A DNA stretch of 64,000 bases from Branchiostoma floridae (GCF_000003815.2 NC_049985.1:4084267-4148266); one strand, 5' to 3'; positions 45,651 to 57,143 are shown, counted from the first letter of the stretch. Numbers and translations: made by a program. The notes: a model not told the origin generated them from the letters alone.

Positions 45651-46389
45651 GAACCTGATAGACTTTTTTATCCCATCTAAATTAGGGGTCATAGTGTGAG
45701 AAATTGACACAAGAAAAACAAAGTGACTTTTAAACTTTGTATGATTTCTTACAAACATCATTACTTTGATCTCTTGGCGTATCAAAATACGACAGTCTTT
45801 AAATTGTACATAAAACTGTAGTAAAATGTTCTATCAAGACATCAATCTTTTCCACGGCTTAGCTTGAAATTCACAACTCATTCATGCAAGTGCTATGAAT
45901 ATGATATATCACTTTTAATTTTCAGATTTTGGGATATTTACATACAGATGATTAACTCATATATACTCATGTATACACGTGTTGAACTATGTGATGTTAC
46001 ATACAGAAATTGGATAAAGGCTAAATATCGATTTGTAACATCAGACCATACATTGTACATTCTGATTGAATTGAATATAATATCAATCTGATTCTTTGAC
46101 AGTTTTTGAACACATAGCAAAATCAATCATCAATACAATAAAATAAAACTCAGAGTTTGATACACATGTATTTCCATCATTTATGTTAAATTCTATACAC
46201 TTAATGAAGTTAACATCAAACAATGCATGGCAAGATTGAACCTGGCTTTTAAATAGAAAAAACGCACAACTTAATTATCACATAATGACCATCTTTGTTC
46301 TCTTATTATAACCTTATTCAGTGTATGACTATGCCATGCAGATAATGCAATCCTTTAAGGCAGGTTAGTATTCATGAGGAACGTATGTC

Positions 46390-47223
46390 CTACACATCTT
46401 CTATGGGACTACATGCGCAACATGGTCTGTAACACACAAAGTACATCATCTGGAACACTACAGATGCCACTGACCCCCCAAATACCACAACCAGAGCATA
46501 GTCATCGTACCAAGACTCAATGTTCTTTTCAAAATACCACGCTAATACCATCACTATGTTTGCAGCCAACATGAGTACATTGTTAACAATGGGCTGTTCT
46601 TTTCTCCGCTGTCTGGAACCAAACGTGACCCAGGTAAACACATCCACTGGCGCTACCACGAACGTGTTAAACATAAACTGCACATAGCAGTTACTGTCTG
46701 AGATCACATCGGCTCCTGATTCCATCCAAGCTTTACCTTTCACCAAATACAGACAGAAGTAATTTTCCACCCCTGCCATTACCAACCAGTGTCCACCTAT
46801 CACCACAAACACCCAGTATCTAACGTTATAGATGGATGCGAACAGGCAGAAAGCTAATATCCGAGCCGACAGGTCGACGATTTTCCATAGAAAGACAAGC
46901 GGGCCCCAAATACAGGCCACAACTTTAGGGAAGTGAGTCTCCCACTCAATGATGGAGTAGAGCGAGGCTAGGAAGGATACCGCCATGGTGACGGCCTTCA
47001 GGGCCGGTATCTCGAGGCTACTCAGCTGTCCCGTCCGGACGAGGACGTAAATCTGCAGACAGAGTTCCGGCAGGGACTCGAGCAGGGTGCCGACGAGTCT
47101 GGCCAGCGGTAGGAGGTGGTTCACGGCGCGAGGCACGGGCTCCTGGTCGTCCTGGTCTTCTTTCTCTCTTGACTCCAAGATGTCCTCGGGTTTGTGTTTG
47201 CAACAGAATAAACCGTGCAGGAC
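46390..47223 (-). CDS. XKR-2 coding exon 2
   Basis: Acceptor GTACCTCCAG then VLHGLFCCKHKPEDI. 277 codons and a stop. Confidence 0.9.
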   Translation of the reverse strand, partial: VLHGLFCCKHKPEDILESREKEDQDDQEPVPRAVNHLLPLARLVGTLLESLPELCLQIYVLVRTGQLSSLEIPALKAVTMAVSFLASLYSIIEWETHFPKVVACIWGPLVFLWKIVDLSARILAFCLFASIYNVRYWVFVVIGGHWLVMAGVENYFCLYLVKGKAWMESGADVISDSNCYVQFMFNTFVVAPVDVFTWVTFGSRQRRKEQPIVNNVLMLAANIVMVLAWYFEKNIESWYDDYALVVVFGGSVASVVFQMMYFVCYRPCCACSPIEDV

Positions 47224-47786
47224 CTGGAGGTACGCAAATTTTCCATTCATTATCAATTACATTGAAATATCATCACTTGTATCATCAAAAGCCAACTGCA
47301 GTTTGTACAAAAGCTGCTAGGGTGCTATAAACATTATTTCATAAACAATATATACACGAGTGAAAGATGAGAATAGCAACGAAACAACATTGAGATAACT
47401 AATACAGAACGTATACACAGAATCTTGCATGCGATTTTCTAAATTTTTGCAACCCGAATACACAGACTCCGTCCTTATGGCGCAGCCAAAAAGTGTTGAG
47501 CAGAGAATTAACCGTTACTCCTTCTTACCTGGAAGTACTTGGCAGGGACGCCTAGCGGGAGTAGTGGCAGGTAGTACCACTCGCAGCCATCCAGGTACGC
47601 TAAGACGATGTTTACAATGATCTGAGGAACCAAGGCGAACCCCAGCGTGAGGCCGAACCAGTAGTAGTCGCCGTTCCTGTAATATTCCGCCGCTAGGATG
47701 ACGTCGGTGACGAAGTCCGCGATGTAGAGAGTGAACCCCGCCAGGGTCCTCAGGACCAACCAACAATGCTGAACGTAGTGACACAT
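46390..47786 (-). CDS. XK-related protein, XKR-2 (two coding exons)
   Basis: Exons 47529-47786 and 46390-47223 join in phase 0 for 363 residues. Exon 1 begins MCHYVQHCWLVLRTLAGF and holds FVTDVILAAEYYRNGDYYWF, the XK-family N-terminal signature. Exon 2 has LLESLPELCLQIYVLVRTGQ and the remaining membrane helices, ending in a short Cys-rich tail (CYRPCCACSPIEDV). A non-coding first exon is inferred at about 48.90-48.97 kb, because its donor and the CACCTAG acceptor before the ATG are conserved in XKR-3. The family is a plasma-membrane scramblase or transporter-like group. No caspase-type tail is visible. One copy of the loop repeat that is expanded in XKR-3 and XKR-4. Confidence 0.9.
47529..47786 (-). 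CDS. XKR-2 coding exon 1
   Basis: 86 codons, donor CAG before GTAAGA, phase 0. Start MCHYVQ in GACAATGT. Confidence 0.87.
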
Positions 47787-48901
47787 TGTCGCCTTGTGTT
47801 GTTGGAGTCTAGGTGAAAATGAAAGTACATATCATTGAAAATTCTCAACATAAAGGATCAAATACAGATCTAGATATTTCTTAATTACTTTACCCAAGTA
47901 AATGACCCATGTGCAAAATTAGAGCATTTTCAAACAAAACTACACTATTCGGCCGCCCCTGAGGCGTCGCTAATTACCCTGGTTCAAAACCGGCCATTCA
48001 AAAACAATGACCGAATCCATGTATCCGCTTCATAGAGTCGTTGTCTCAAGTTTAATTTGTTTTCATCATACCTTTAGACTGAAAAGTATGTTAAGCTCAA
48101 CTCGCTAGGTTGTTACTTCCCCTTTTCCAACCCTCAAGGCTAACGTTACGTGTATGTTTTACTTTACATACATGTTATTGTGTACTGAATAAATTTCAAG
48201 ACGACGAAAGACAGAATATACCTGGGTAGCAAACTGTCTGTAGAAGCTAGAAGTTTCTGTAAAGATACTCCTTTTCACCTGACATGCAAACTGATCATCT
48301 CTTACTTTTGTCACAGAGACAATGAAGTGTGAGTAATATGTCAGAGGCGAAGGCGCCTGAGGTATAGACGTCCGACATAGATACGTCCGACTGACGAGTC
48401 TGAACATGTATCAAGGTCGAAACAAAAACACGTTAAACTTTATGGTTTGGGGCCTGCATTTCTTAGAACCACGAATCCCCTTCTACACGTTGCCTTTTCC
48501 AGTAAAGCTTTCCGTGCCAAGAAGATGTAAGTACACGTATCAGATGAAAACACACGTATTGAGGAGTTCGATTACTGGCTAGATGTTTTGTCCCTGACAA
48601 GGCACTCCAGCCAGGTGTAAAAAAAGGCACCTGACTTCGGTTGTTGAGGGAAACAATGAGGCGGCGGAAGGAGAGGGGTACGAATAGATTGCAAGAGACA
48701 CAACCCACTGCGCCTACGTCCTAAAAAGCATAATAGTATATGGGACTACCTTTGCCTTTACCTTTTTACATGTAGGTACCCCCCGGACTCTCTCTTCTAT
48801 TGGTATTCACGGCCAATTTTAGTATTTAGAAAAGAATGATTTTTTGGGGGGGGGGGGGCAAGCAAAGCGGTTGCTGGAACGTTAACATTAAAAATACGCA
48901 C

Positions 48902-48970
48902 CTTTCAGTTTAGAATTGTGAGGCTGAAATAGTCTTCCGTCTTCAGGTGGTGGTAGGTAGACCTCCACTG
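48902..48970 (-). other. XKR-2 inferred non-coding first exon
   Basis: On the minus strand the sequence ending CTATTTCAGCCTCACAATTC...CTGAAAG precedes donor GTGCGT. Close copies occur at 60270-60345 (XKR-3) and 51461-51530. The 5' boundary is approximate. Confidence 0.5.
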
Positions 48971-48994
48971 TGGGTTAATTATTTATAACCAGTG

Positions 48995-49205
48995 ACTGTA
49001 CAGACTGAAACCAGACCAGATTAATCTAGTCATGTCTGGTTTCGGTCGGTATCGACACTCACAAGTGACCAATCAGGCAACGCCATTAAGTCACGTACCG
49101 AAACCATGGGAAGTCCCTATTACATAACGTACTTGTGACGTAACGGGACCTTCCACAAGAATCTTCGGGAAGCTATGACGTTGGGAATTCCCGTTACGTC
49201 ACTTG
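48995..49205 (-). promoter_or_regulatory. XKR-2 promoter block (kappaB-, CRE- and CCAAT-like)
   Basis: An inverted repeat GAAACCAGAC/GTCTGGTTTC, CCAATCA (49069-49075), TGACGTAA (49136-49143), the palindromic kappaB consensus GGGAATTCCC (49183-49192) and TTACGTCA (49194-49201). It lies directly upstream of the inferred first exon. XKR-3 has the same arrangement. Confidence 0.5.
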
Positions 49206-49594
49206 GGAACCCCCTATCCCCTGTCTCTACATATAACGTTTGTGTGTGCTTTACAATGGGTAAGAAATAAACACAAGAAAAATTCAATACATGTACTGTC
49301 ATACTTCGGGTCGTGGTTAATAAACAAATAGTAAAGTTTTATCATGTTAGAAAGTACCTCCATTTCCTGTATTGTTTTTGTCAGGGGGCTAGCCCATTGA
49401 GATACCCATTGGCTAGTTGGGCAGCCCTGACTGTATGTATTTTACATCCAAACAAATAAGTCAATTGTTCTCTGTAGTTCTACAGAGACTGTTTTCTTTT
49501 TGCCACATCAGGCCTCCTTAGTCCTAGGAAAGTCAATGCCGTGTTGCCGATTATGTCGTGAAAATAATAGGGTCGATATGTAAGGATTTTTTTA

Positions 49595-49634
49595 TCTTCA
49601 AATGTCAGCCAAAGTGATGGCTGACATTTGAAGA
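49595..49634. repeat. Perfect hairpin with 17-base arms
   Basis: TCTTCAAATGTCAGCCA is mirrored after a 6-base loop. Confidence 0.95.
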
Positions 49635-50029
49635 GAAAAAATCATTTGGGGCCTGCCTGCACTACCTGGCAGTCAACACAAGTTAGGCCACACTGCCTTA
49701 ATTTTATGGATGACATGATTTTCGTCTGTTCTAAAAAAAAAATTGTGACCACATATCAACCCATATCAATCAAAATTTCATGCTTACCGGAAGACCTGCT
49801 CTCTGGGCACATGGTCAGGGCATGGGGCTACTGCGCCCTTGTTCCCTCTTTAATTTAAGAAGGGCAATGCAAACGTGATTGAAATAGCGACGATTGGCTC
49901 TTACAGTCTTACTCGTAAAATATGACAAGCCAAGCCTGGGGAAAATGGTCTGGATGTTTAGCAATACTTTTGATTTTTGTTGGATTTTTCTCTTCGCCAA
50001 GAAGAGTATGTTTTCGCTCTACTTGGGTC

Positions 50030-51060
50030 TGTATGTAGGTCAACAGCATATAACTCGAGAAATTGGGAATGGAACTTTGTGATTTTTTGGCAGGTGTGTA
50101 GCGGTTGTCGAAAGAAATGCCAAGTTCGAAAACGGTTTACCTGGCGTTTTCCTACGGTACTGCAGCGAGCTTGGTATGTTTTTTGCGGTTTGTTTTGGGC
50201 AGCATAAGTCAAAATGTAGCTGGGCGATTTTCACGAAACTTGGTAGGTGTGTAGCGGTTTTGGAGAGGAAGGTCAAGTGCGAAAATGGTTTACCTGGCTC
50301 TTACCTACGGTGCTGTAGCAGGATTTGTATGTAAGTGAGTTTGTCTGTATGCAAGATAACTCGAGAACCCTTGAATGGATCCTGATGATATTTGTTAGGT
50401 GGATGGGGGTTAGGAAAACGAAGGTCAAGTTTGATAATGGGCACCCTAGTGGCTGCCTAAGGTACTGCAGCAAAACTTTTAATTTTGACACTTCGTGTTC
50501 TGGACATGCTGTGGTCATGATTTTTGAGTGGTAGATAGCCCTTGGGACAGAGAGTAAGTGCTGTGAGTTTGGACCCCCTAGCGGCTTTTTGAGAACTGCG
50601 GGCACTGATTTCCTTTCAAACTTTGGACGAGAATAACTCGAGAACGTGTTGACGGATCATCAGGATTTTCGGTATGTAGACAGAATGAGTGATAACTTAC
50701 ACAATGCAATACTAATTATGCAAATCAGCAGCTAATTTGCATAAATAATGAGGAAAGTTCATAAATCCATGCCAACAGCATATAACTCAAGAAGCTGTGT
50801 ATGGATTTTCATGATATTTAGTATTTGAGTAGCGGTTGCTGAAAGGAAGGTTGTGTTCGAAAATAGTTGACGTAGCATTTTTTGTTAGGACGGTAGCGGG
50901 CCGAGTGTGTGCGTCCGTTTGTTTGTGGAATGCATAACTCGAGAAGCCTTGAAAAAATCCTGATAATATTTGGTAGGTGGGTAGGGGTCAGGAAAACGAA
51001 GATCGATTATGATAGTGGGCCCCATAGCGGCTTCCTAAGGTACTGCAGCAAAAATTATTG
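50030..51060 (+). repeat. Degenerate tandem array, unit about 150 bp
   Basis: ATAACTCGAGAA-type starts recur at about 50049, 50355, 50632, 50782 and 50934, that is every 150 bases or twice that. Units also share GGTACTGCAGCAAAA and TTAGGTGG-type blocks. Inverted fragments of the unit occur at 23.43-23.56 and 28.81-28.93 kb. Confidence 0.8.
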
Positions 51061-51460
51061 ACAGAAATAAACTGTGCTCTACATATCTCATTTTGACCTA
51101 TATCTATGGACACAGCTGTTATACAGATGCTTTACCTTAGCTTGTGAGCTGGATGCCCTTACACCGGGGACAAACTCTTTGGCAAGCATAAAATTCTGAT
51201 TGACCAGGGACGCTACCAGGTCGTCAGAGTCTGGTTTTTGGTATTTGCTATTGGGGTAGGTACTATTTAGTAATACATGAATAAGACCTTAAAGTCTTAA
51301 ATAAAGGCATGATTATTTGGCGAAGAGATGTGTTCCTTGAACTCTAGTTCTTTTTTTCGCCCTCTCGCATTAGTTTTGGGGTCTCCAGAGGATGTCATCC
51401 ATAAAATCAAGTCGGTGTGGCCTTACTAGGATTGCTGGAACGTTAACATAAAATACGCAC

Positions 51461-51530
51461 CTTTCAGTTGAGAATTGTGAGGCTGAAATAGTCTTCCGTC
51501 TTCAGGTGCTGACAGGTAGACCTCCGTATT
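51461..51530 (-). other. Second XKR-type first-exon copy
   Basis: The same sequence and GTGCGT donor as the XKR-2 and XKR-3 first exons, about 430 bases upstream of the TPR-2 start, without the kappaB-like block. It could be an alternative first exon of XKR-2 or duplication debris. Confidence 0.4.
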
Positions 51531-51846
51531 TGACAAATGTACTATTGTTGTTGCTTTTTTTAAATAAAAAAATAACTAAATAAATGTCCGAAATTGTTAT
51601 TTAAATCCACCGAGTCTGGAAATGTATGCAGGTCGAGAAAAGAACTGTTCATAAGCTAGGGACCTTCACAGTTACCATTTTACCCGCAGTGCATTTCGTT
51701 GCGCATGTGTACTTAGAAGCATGAACCCCTTTATACCCGCAGCATTTCCGTTCCCGGCCTGAGCACGTAGGGATCAGGTAGTGCGGCAGGTTACCAGGTA
51801 ATAGTATGTTTACGAGTGCTAGTAGTAGCGAGGCCTTGGTGCATCG

Positions 51847-51873
51847 TGACCTTTGAACTGACAGATGACGTAA
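51847..51873 (+). promoter_or_regulatory. TPR-2 promoter: DR1-like and CRE-like sites
   Basis: TGACCTTTGAACT (51847-51859) and TGACGTAA (51866-51873), identical to those of TPR-1 and at the same spacing. Confidence 0.5.
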
Positions 51874-51965
51874 TGTTTTGTTCATGTCAGGCGAATAAAG
51901 CTAACACAGGGAATGGCGCCCGTGGAGGCAACGAGTTTACAGACGTTCCCTAGCACAGTTTCGCC

Positions 51966-52673
51966 ATGTTGAGGGTCTGTGAGACACTCCGTGAGGCGGA
52001 CGCGAAGGGCAGGAGGTACGGACTAGCCCGTGCGGAGACAGGCTACCTCCGTGCCCTGGTGGACGCCGTGGCTGACAAGGACAGACTGGCGGAAGTGGAG
52101 TTGCTCAAAAGTCTGGGCGACGTGAACTTGCAGAGGGGAAGACTCGGGAAGGACGTAGGGAAGTTCAAAATGGCCTTGGCGCTTTACATCGCTGCTGTGG
52201 TCCGGTGTGACCATCGGGAGCAGGGAGAAGGTATAGAGCACCGATACGAATACACGGAGAGACTTTTACAAGGGGTGTCGTCAAAAAGGTCACAGTGTAA
52301 GGAACAGCCAACTGAAGACAAGGACACGATTACACCTGCAGAGGTGGCGGGAAAGTTTCAAGACCTGGACAAGAAACGGACCGTCGGTACCGATGGTGAT
52401 ACAGACTCTGTGCTGGCTGGATACGCACAGTTGATGGTAGAGGGAATAGTAAACGACAACAACATGTTAGAAACAGAAGCGATCAAAAGTCTAGGTGACT
52501 TGTACCTGAAAAGAGGAACAGAAACTAGTGACATGCCATGTTTGACCAAGGCTACTTCTCTGTACAACACGGCACTGGCGCGGTGTAACAGCGTCCATGG
52601 AACAGTTGTCATTGTCCACCGCTTACTATACACAGCAAAAATCAGGCAAGACATCACCACAACTAAAACTAAG
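51966..52673 (+). CDS. TPR-2 exon 1
   Basis: 236 codons, the same length as TPR-1 exon 1; donor AAG before GTGAGG. Confidence 0.88.
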
Positions 52674-55600
52674 GTGAGGGAAGAGGTTTCCAACTAGTAT
52701 GATTGCAACGTCTTACAGAGATCTATTCCATGTTCTTCATTGTTCTGTCTTGATTTTGAACTTCAAACGCATTATTTTGGTAAATGTAGTTTTATATCTT
52801 TCTGGACAGAATCGTTATACATACAGTCTTTGAATATTCAAGTGTTTGGTGTTTGTCTGTGTAGAAATACGCGATCGCTAAAGAAAAAAATGTGCTCTTT
52901 AATTTTACATCCATACTGGCTGCCAAATCAACATCTAGTCACAACATTTAGCATATATTTTGAGTTGGCCTTCCACGGGGCACGTTCGTCACCTATGATC
53001 ATTCATCAAAGTTTCCGCAGTAAATGATACAATTGCCCACCTGTTAATTATCCACCTCTTCTTATCGGTTCATGTAGAGGTCAACACGTACGCAGCGACA
53101 ACAAGACGTGAGAGGACGGAAGGGCCACTCAACTGCACCCTCAAATGATAATGACGTCATCAATGGCGGACTCCAAATGTACGTACGTACAAGGGTGCTC
53201 TGGGTCTTTCTGATTTTTGTGTACCTCTTGATATTTCGACGGCATATCAAACAAGATTCATTTATATTTTTTACTTTAAAGTAAAAGTAGAAAATATAAA
53301 TGAACGCTTAACAATACAATACCTTTGGAATAACACTTGAGATGTGAGTTTATCATTTCAGTGAACTAAATTTTGCTTAACAGGAGTTAACATTTGTTTT
53401 GATGATCAGATTCTACCACAGGTACATCCAGACGGCAGACCGTGATTTGGGAAATGGAGACCTGGACGCAGCAGAGCAGAACCTAGTGGCCGCCCTGAAG
53501 CTTGTTCACGGTCTGTTATGCATTGCCTCTAAGGGCTTTCTACATATACAGCACCTTACCATTCAAGTCTTGTCTAAACTTTGCAGTTTCACCAATTAAG
53601 TTTCCTCTAACCAAAAATTAGTTGTCTTCAATTTCATATATCATTACCTAGATGACTATAAAAATATCTGCACTTGAGTTCCTTCTTAACAATTCGATTT
53701 TCATGTTGAAAAGCAACAAATGCAACAAATTTATGTAATATGTTTGGAAAATAACTATAGAATTTTGACTTGTTCAACTCCATCTACAGATCCAGGTAAA
53801 CCTGACAAGGCTAGAGAAGCCGACTGTCTGTGCAGGTTAGGTGACGTCTACGTCGAGCGAGGCAAGCGGACAGGAGAAGGTAGGAAATTCACACAGGCAG
53901 CAGCTTTGTATAACGCCTCCATGGCACGGACAGATGGTGACAAACAAAAAATTGTGACAAGGCTGCAAAAAAACGAAAGGCAGCTTCTTAGAATCGCCTG
54001 CAACCTAGACTGTGAACCGTGTCCGTACAGCAGCGCGTTAGATCACATAAAGGAACTGGAGAACATGCGCGCCCGTGTGAAATCTCAGCTCGAAAAAATT
54101 CACCAGGAACACAACCCTTATCAGTATGATGAAGATGATCCCGTCGTGAAAGAAGTCGAGTTCAAACGAGCTGACGAAATCAAGAACTTGTTCAAAAGTA
54201 TTACGGTTGAAAGACAAGAGTTTGTTCAATTGTTGACTAATGAATGTATTGCCAAACTCGGTCCTCCTCCGTGTAAGTACGCTTTTATCGGGTTAGGCTC
54301 ACAGGCCACAGAACTGGTCACGCCGTACTCCGACCTGGAGTTCGCCATTCTGATTGAGGAGGGGAAGGATGATGATGAGACACGGAGGTACTTCCTAAAT
54401 CTCACACACTACTTACATCTTAAAGTCATCAACCTTGGGGAAACCATCCTCCCGGCGATGGCCATCCCGTCACTAAACGACTTCCTCTCAGAGGACCCCG
54501 AGAAAGATTGGTTCTTTGACTCCGTCACACCTCGAGGCTTCACCTTTGATGGCTTCATGCCATGGGCTTCCAAGACTCCTTTTGGAAGAGACAAAACCAA
54601 AACCAAACCTCCCGTAAGTCTCATCCAGACCCCTACCAAGTTGACCGAGTATCAACATCTGCACATCGCCCTGGCGGAGGGCTATCACCTGTCAGACATC
54701 CTCAGACGGGTGACCTACTTAACAGGAGACGAGTCTTTGGTTGACGAGTATGTCGACAGAGTAAACAGAAGCGTAGATCGTTCACCTGCACTGTCACGAT
54801 TGTCAGCAATGCTAACACTGGAGGATAATATTCGGCAAATAGGTAATAATGAGCCCTCGGGACAACTTCTGGATGTCAAGAAAGAAATATACCGCTTTCC
54901 TAGTGTAGCCATCGATGTGTTGAGTATTTGCTGCAATATTACGACCCCAAGTGTGTGGAGAATGATAGAAGAATTGCTCAAGGCATCACGAATCAGTCAG
55001 GAAGATGCCCACCACTTGACTGTACTGATCAGCATCTCGGCGGAGCTGCGGTTAAGAACGTACATCGCCAATGGAGGACAGAAGGACAGACTGTCTCCTC
55101 TCACTGAGATGAAAACGCAACTGGATAAAAATGATGTAGATGACACTTTCGTTGAGTCAGTATTCTACATACCAGACTCAAAAATGTTGTTCAGGTACTA
55201 CTATACTGCCATTCCATTACAAACATGCATAATGGATACAGTTGCAAAGGAAAGTCAAAGGACAAAGACATTTCAAAAATCAATCTTTGACAATTCATCT
55301 CTAGCAAGGGGCCGAATTGCACAACGGCTGTTCCATTTAGATGCATCATTACGTCATTTTGAAGCGGCTCTGAAAGAGGCGGACAGCGATGAGGAAAAGC
55401 AAATTGAAATTCTTAACGTATTAGGAAGGATTTTGCAAAAGCGCGGTGATTTTCAGAAAGCGATAGGCTACTATAGACGGGCACTCAGAGTTGGAAAGAC
55501 TGTATATGGAGAAAACAGAGTTCATATCAACATCGTCTCTTTGCTTGGAAACATTGGATCATGTTGGAGTGGCATTGGCGACCAAAGGAAAGCTCTAAGT

Positions 55601-56509
55601 TTTTATGAACAGTCATTAAAGATAGGGAAATCTATCTATGGAGAAACAACAGCACATCCCAATATTGCTTCGACACTAAACAACATTGGAAAATGTTGGA
55701 ATGACCATGGAAATATGATAAAAGCTATCAGGTATTACGAACAGTCACTAAAGATGATGAAAGCTGTCTATGGGGAAACAACAGCACATCCACATATTGC
55801 TTTGTCACTAAACAACATTGGAACATGCTGGAATGACCTTGGCAATACGAGAAAAGCTATCAGGTATCACGAACAGTCACTAACAATGATCAAAGTTATC
55901 TATGGGGAAACAACAGCACATCCCGATATTGCGTCGTCACTAAACAACATTGGAACATGCTGGCATGTCCTTGGCGATAAGAAAAAAGCTATCAGGTATT
56001 ACGAACAGTCACTAACAATGATCAAAGCTATCTATGGGGAAACAACAGCACATCCCGATATTGCTTCGTCACTAAACAACATTGGATCATGTTGGGATGA
56101 CCTTGGCAATCATAGAAAAGCTGTCAGGTATCACGAACAGTCACTAAAGATGAAGAAAGCTATCTATGGGGAAACAACAGCACATCCGGATATTGCTTCG
56201 TCACTAACCAACATTGGAACATGTTGGAATGACCTTGGCAATCATAGGAAGGCTATCGGGTATCACGAACAGGCAATAAAGATGATGCAAACTGTCTATG
56301 GGGAAACAACAGCACATCCCAATATTGCTTTGTCACTAAGCAACATTGGGTCTTGTTCGGCTTACCTCGGTGAATACAATAAAGCCATCAGGTATTACGA
56401 ACAGTCACTAAAGATGATGAAAGTTTGCTATGGGGACGACATGAACCATCCTCACATTGCAACAATACAGAAAAGCATTCTCAATTGTAGGAGAGCGCTT
56501 TGTGATTAG
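51966..56509 (+). CDS. TPR-2: nucleotidyltransferase-like/TPR repeat protein
   Basis: Exons 51966-52673, 53384-53510 and 53790-56509 join in phase for 1184 residues. The architecture is that of TPR-1: three LGDV blocks, a nucleotidyltransferase-like core (G448-S449, D460, E462 in GSQATELVTPYSDLEF), the LLDVKKEIYRFPSVAIDVLS region, then eight 44-residue TPRs instead of ten. The 90-residue difference from TPR-1 is two repeat units plus two codons at the exon 2 splice site. All three exons are open and splice sites are conserved, so both genes look functional. The third metal-binding carboxylate usual in active nucleotidyltransferases could not be assigned, so activity is open. Likely a cytosolic, protein-binding scaffold. 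Confidence 0.85.
53078..53284 (+). CDS. TPR-2 alternative terminal exon 1b (tail anchor)
   Basis: Acceptor GGTTCATGTAG; open in phase 0 for 68 codons. It includes TRVLWVFLIFVYLLIFRRHI, then a 10-residue extension beyond the TPR-1 stop. Substitutions relative to TPR-1 are mostly synonymous. Confidence 0.55.
   Translation, partial: RSTRTQRQQDVRGRKGHSTAPSNDNDVINGGLQMYVRTRVLWVFLIFVYLLIFRRHIKQDSFIFFTLK
53384..53510 (+). CDS. TPR-2 exon 2
   Basis: Acceptor TTAACAG, then ELTFVLMIRFYHRYIQTA and DRDLGNGDLDAAEQNLVAAL. Donor G before GTCTGT, as in TPR-1. 127 bases. Confidence 0.8.
53790..56509 (+). CDS. TPR-2 exon 3
   Basis: Acceptor CATCTACAG, joining Asp then PGKPDKAREADCLCRLGDV. 906 codons and a stop. 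Earlier in-frame sequence before 53790 is intron. Confidence 0.92.
55440..56470 (+). repeat. Eight 132-bp coding repeats (TPR units) in TPR-2
   Basis: The same unit as TPR-1; two fewer copies. Confidence 0.95.
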
Positions 56510-56861
56510 AGTAATTGTAGGAAGCTAAAACACAGAAGACATAGTCTGGGGTAAGACGTTATGCTTGTACACTCTCGTGGAATTTGAAAAAAAAAGCCTC
56601 TTATGTGCTGATGTATTTGCAATACAGGGATTAGCACAAGAAATAATATTTGTAATGAATTGTTGCTGCTCTTAAATCTAAACTGACTGTACAGAGTGGG
56701 ATTGTTATGTAAACACAATCCGTGTCACTCCAGACAAGAAGAAGATCTAAATTTCTAGTTGATTACAGATATAGCGGCGTGTGTGGGCATACTAAGAAGC
56801 TTCTAAGAAGATTTTGCCACTCAGAGGCTTGCATGTCTAATTGTTACAACCCTGACATATT

Positions 56862-57143
56862 GTTGGCATCCGTCTGTCTCGGAAGACAATGATAGGTGGA
56901 CGGGTTTAAGGTGACCCGTCTGCCTGGCCTGCACTTGGGTTTTTAAGGTGATGGAGGGGTGTGCACGTCCTTCTCCACCCTCTCGTCCACTGGTCGCACT
57001 AGTCCTACAGGGGCAACCGTATGCAACGTGTAAGACGGCCCCAGCAGATGCAGGTTTGTTGTTTGGAGTTTCCGTCTCCTAGGAGGACTTCCGACCAAGG
57101 ATGCAAGGGGTTCCTCCTACCCCTGACTCATGTAGGAGGACCA
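56862..57143. mobile_element. 282-bp SINE-like insertion
   Basis: Flanked by the direct repeat TGACATATT (56853-56861 and 57144-57152). The homologous TPR-1 flank lacks the insertion. It begins GTTGGCATCCGTCTGTCTCG. No coding capacity. Confidence 0.75.

Larger units (their letters stand above)
44229..46389. other. Convergent 3' region between TPR-1 and XKR-2
   Basis: It contains a CR1-like LINE 3' end (about 44300-44613), a 137-bp insertion (44974-45110), an XKR-promoter-like block (45436-45650) and the XKR-2 3' flank, which is shared with XKR-3. Confidence 0.7.
47787..51965. other. Divergent region between XKR-2 and TPR-2
   Basis: It contains the XKR-2 5' UTR intron with a block conserved in XKR-1, the non-coding first exon (48.90 kb), the kappaB/CRE-like promoter block (49.0-49.2 kb), a hairpin (49595-49634), a 150-bp tandem array (50.03-51.06 kb), a second first-exon-like copy (51.46 kb) and the TPR-2 promoter. 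Confidence 0.7.

Noticed and set aside
53720-53789. Upstream extension of the TPR-2 exon 3 frame
   Set aside because: It lies before a clear CATCTACAG acceptor, and the TPR-1 equivalent is not open. Intron.
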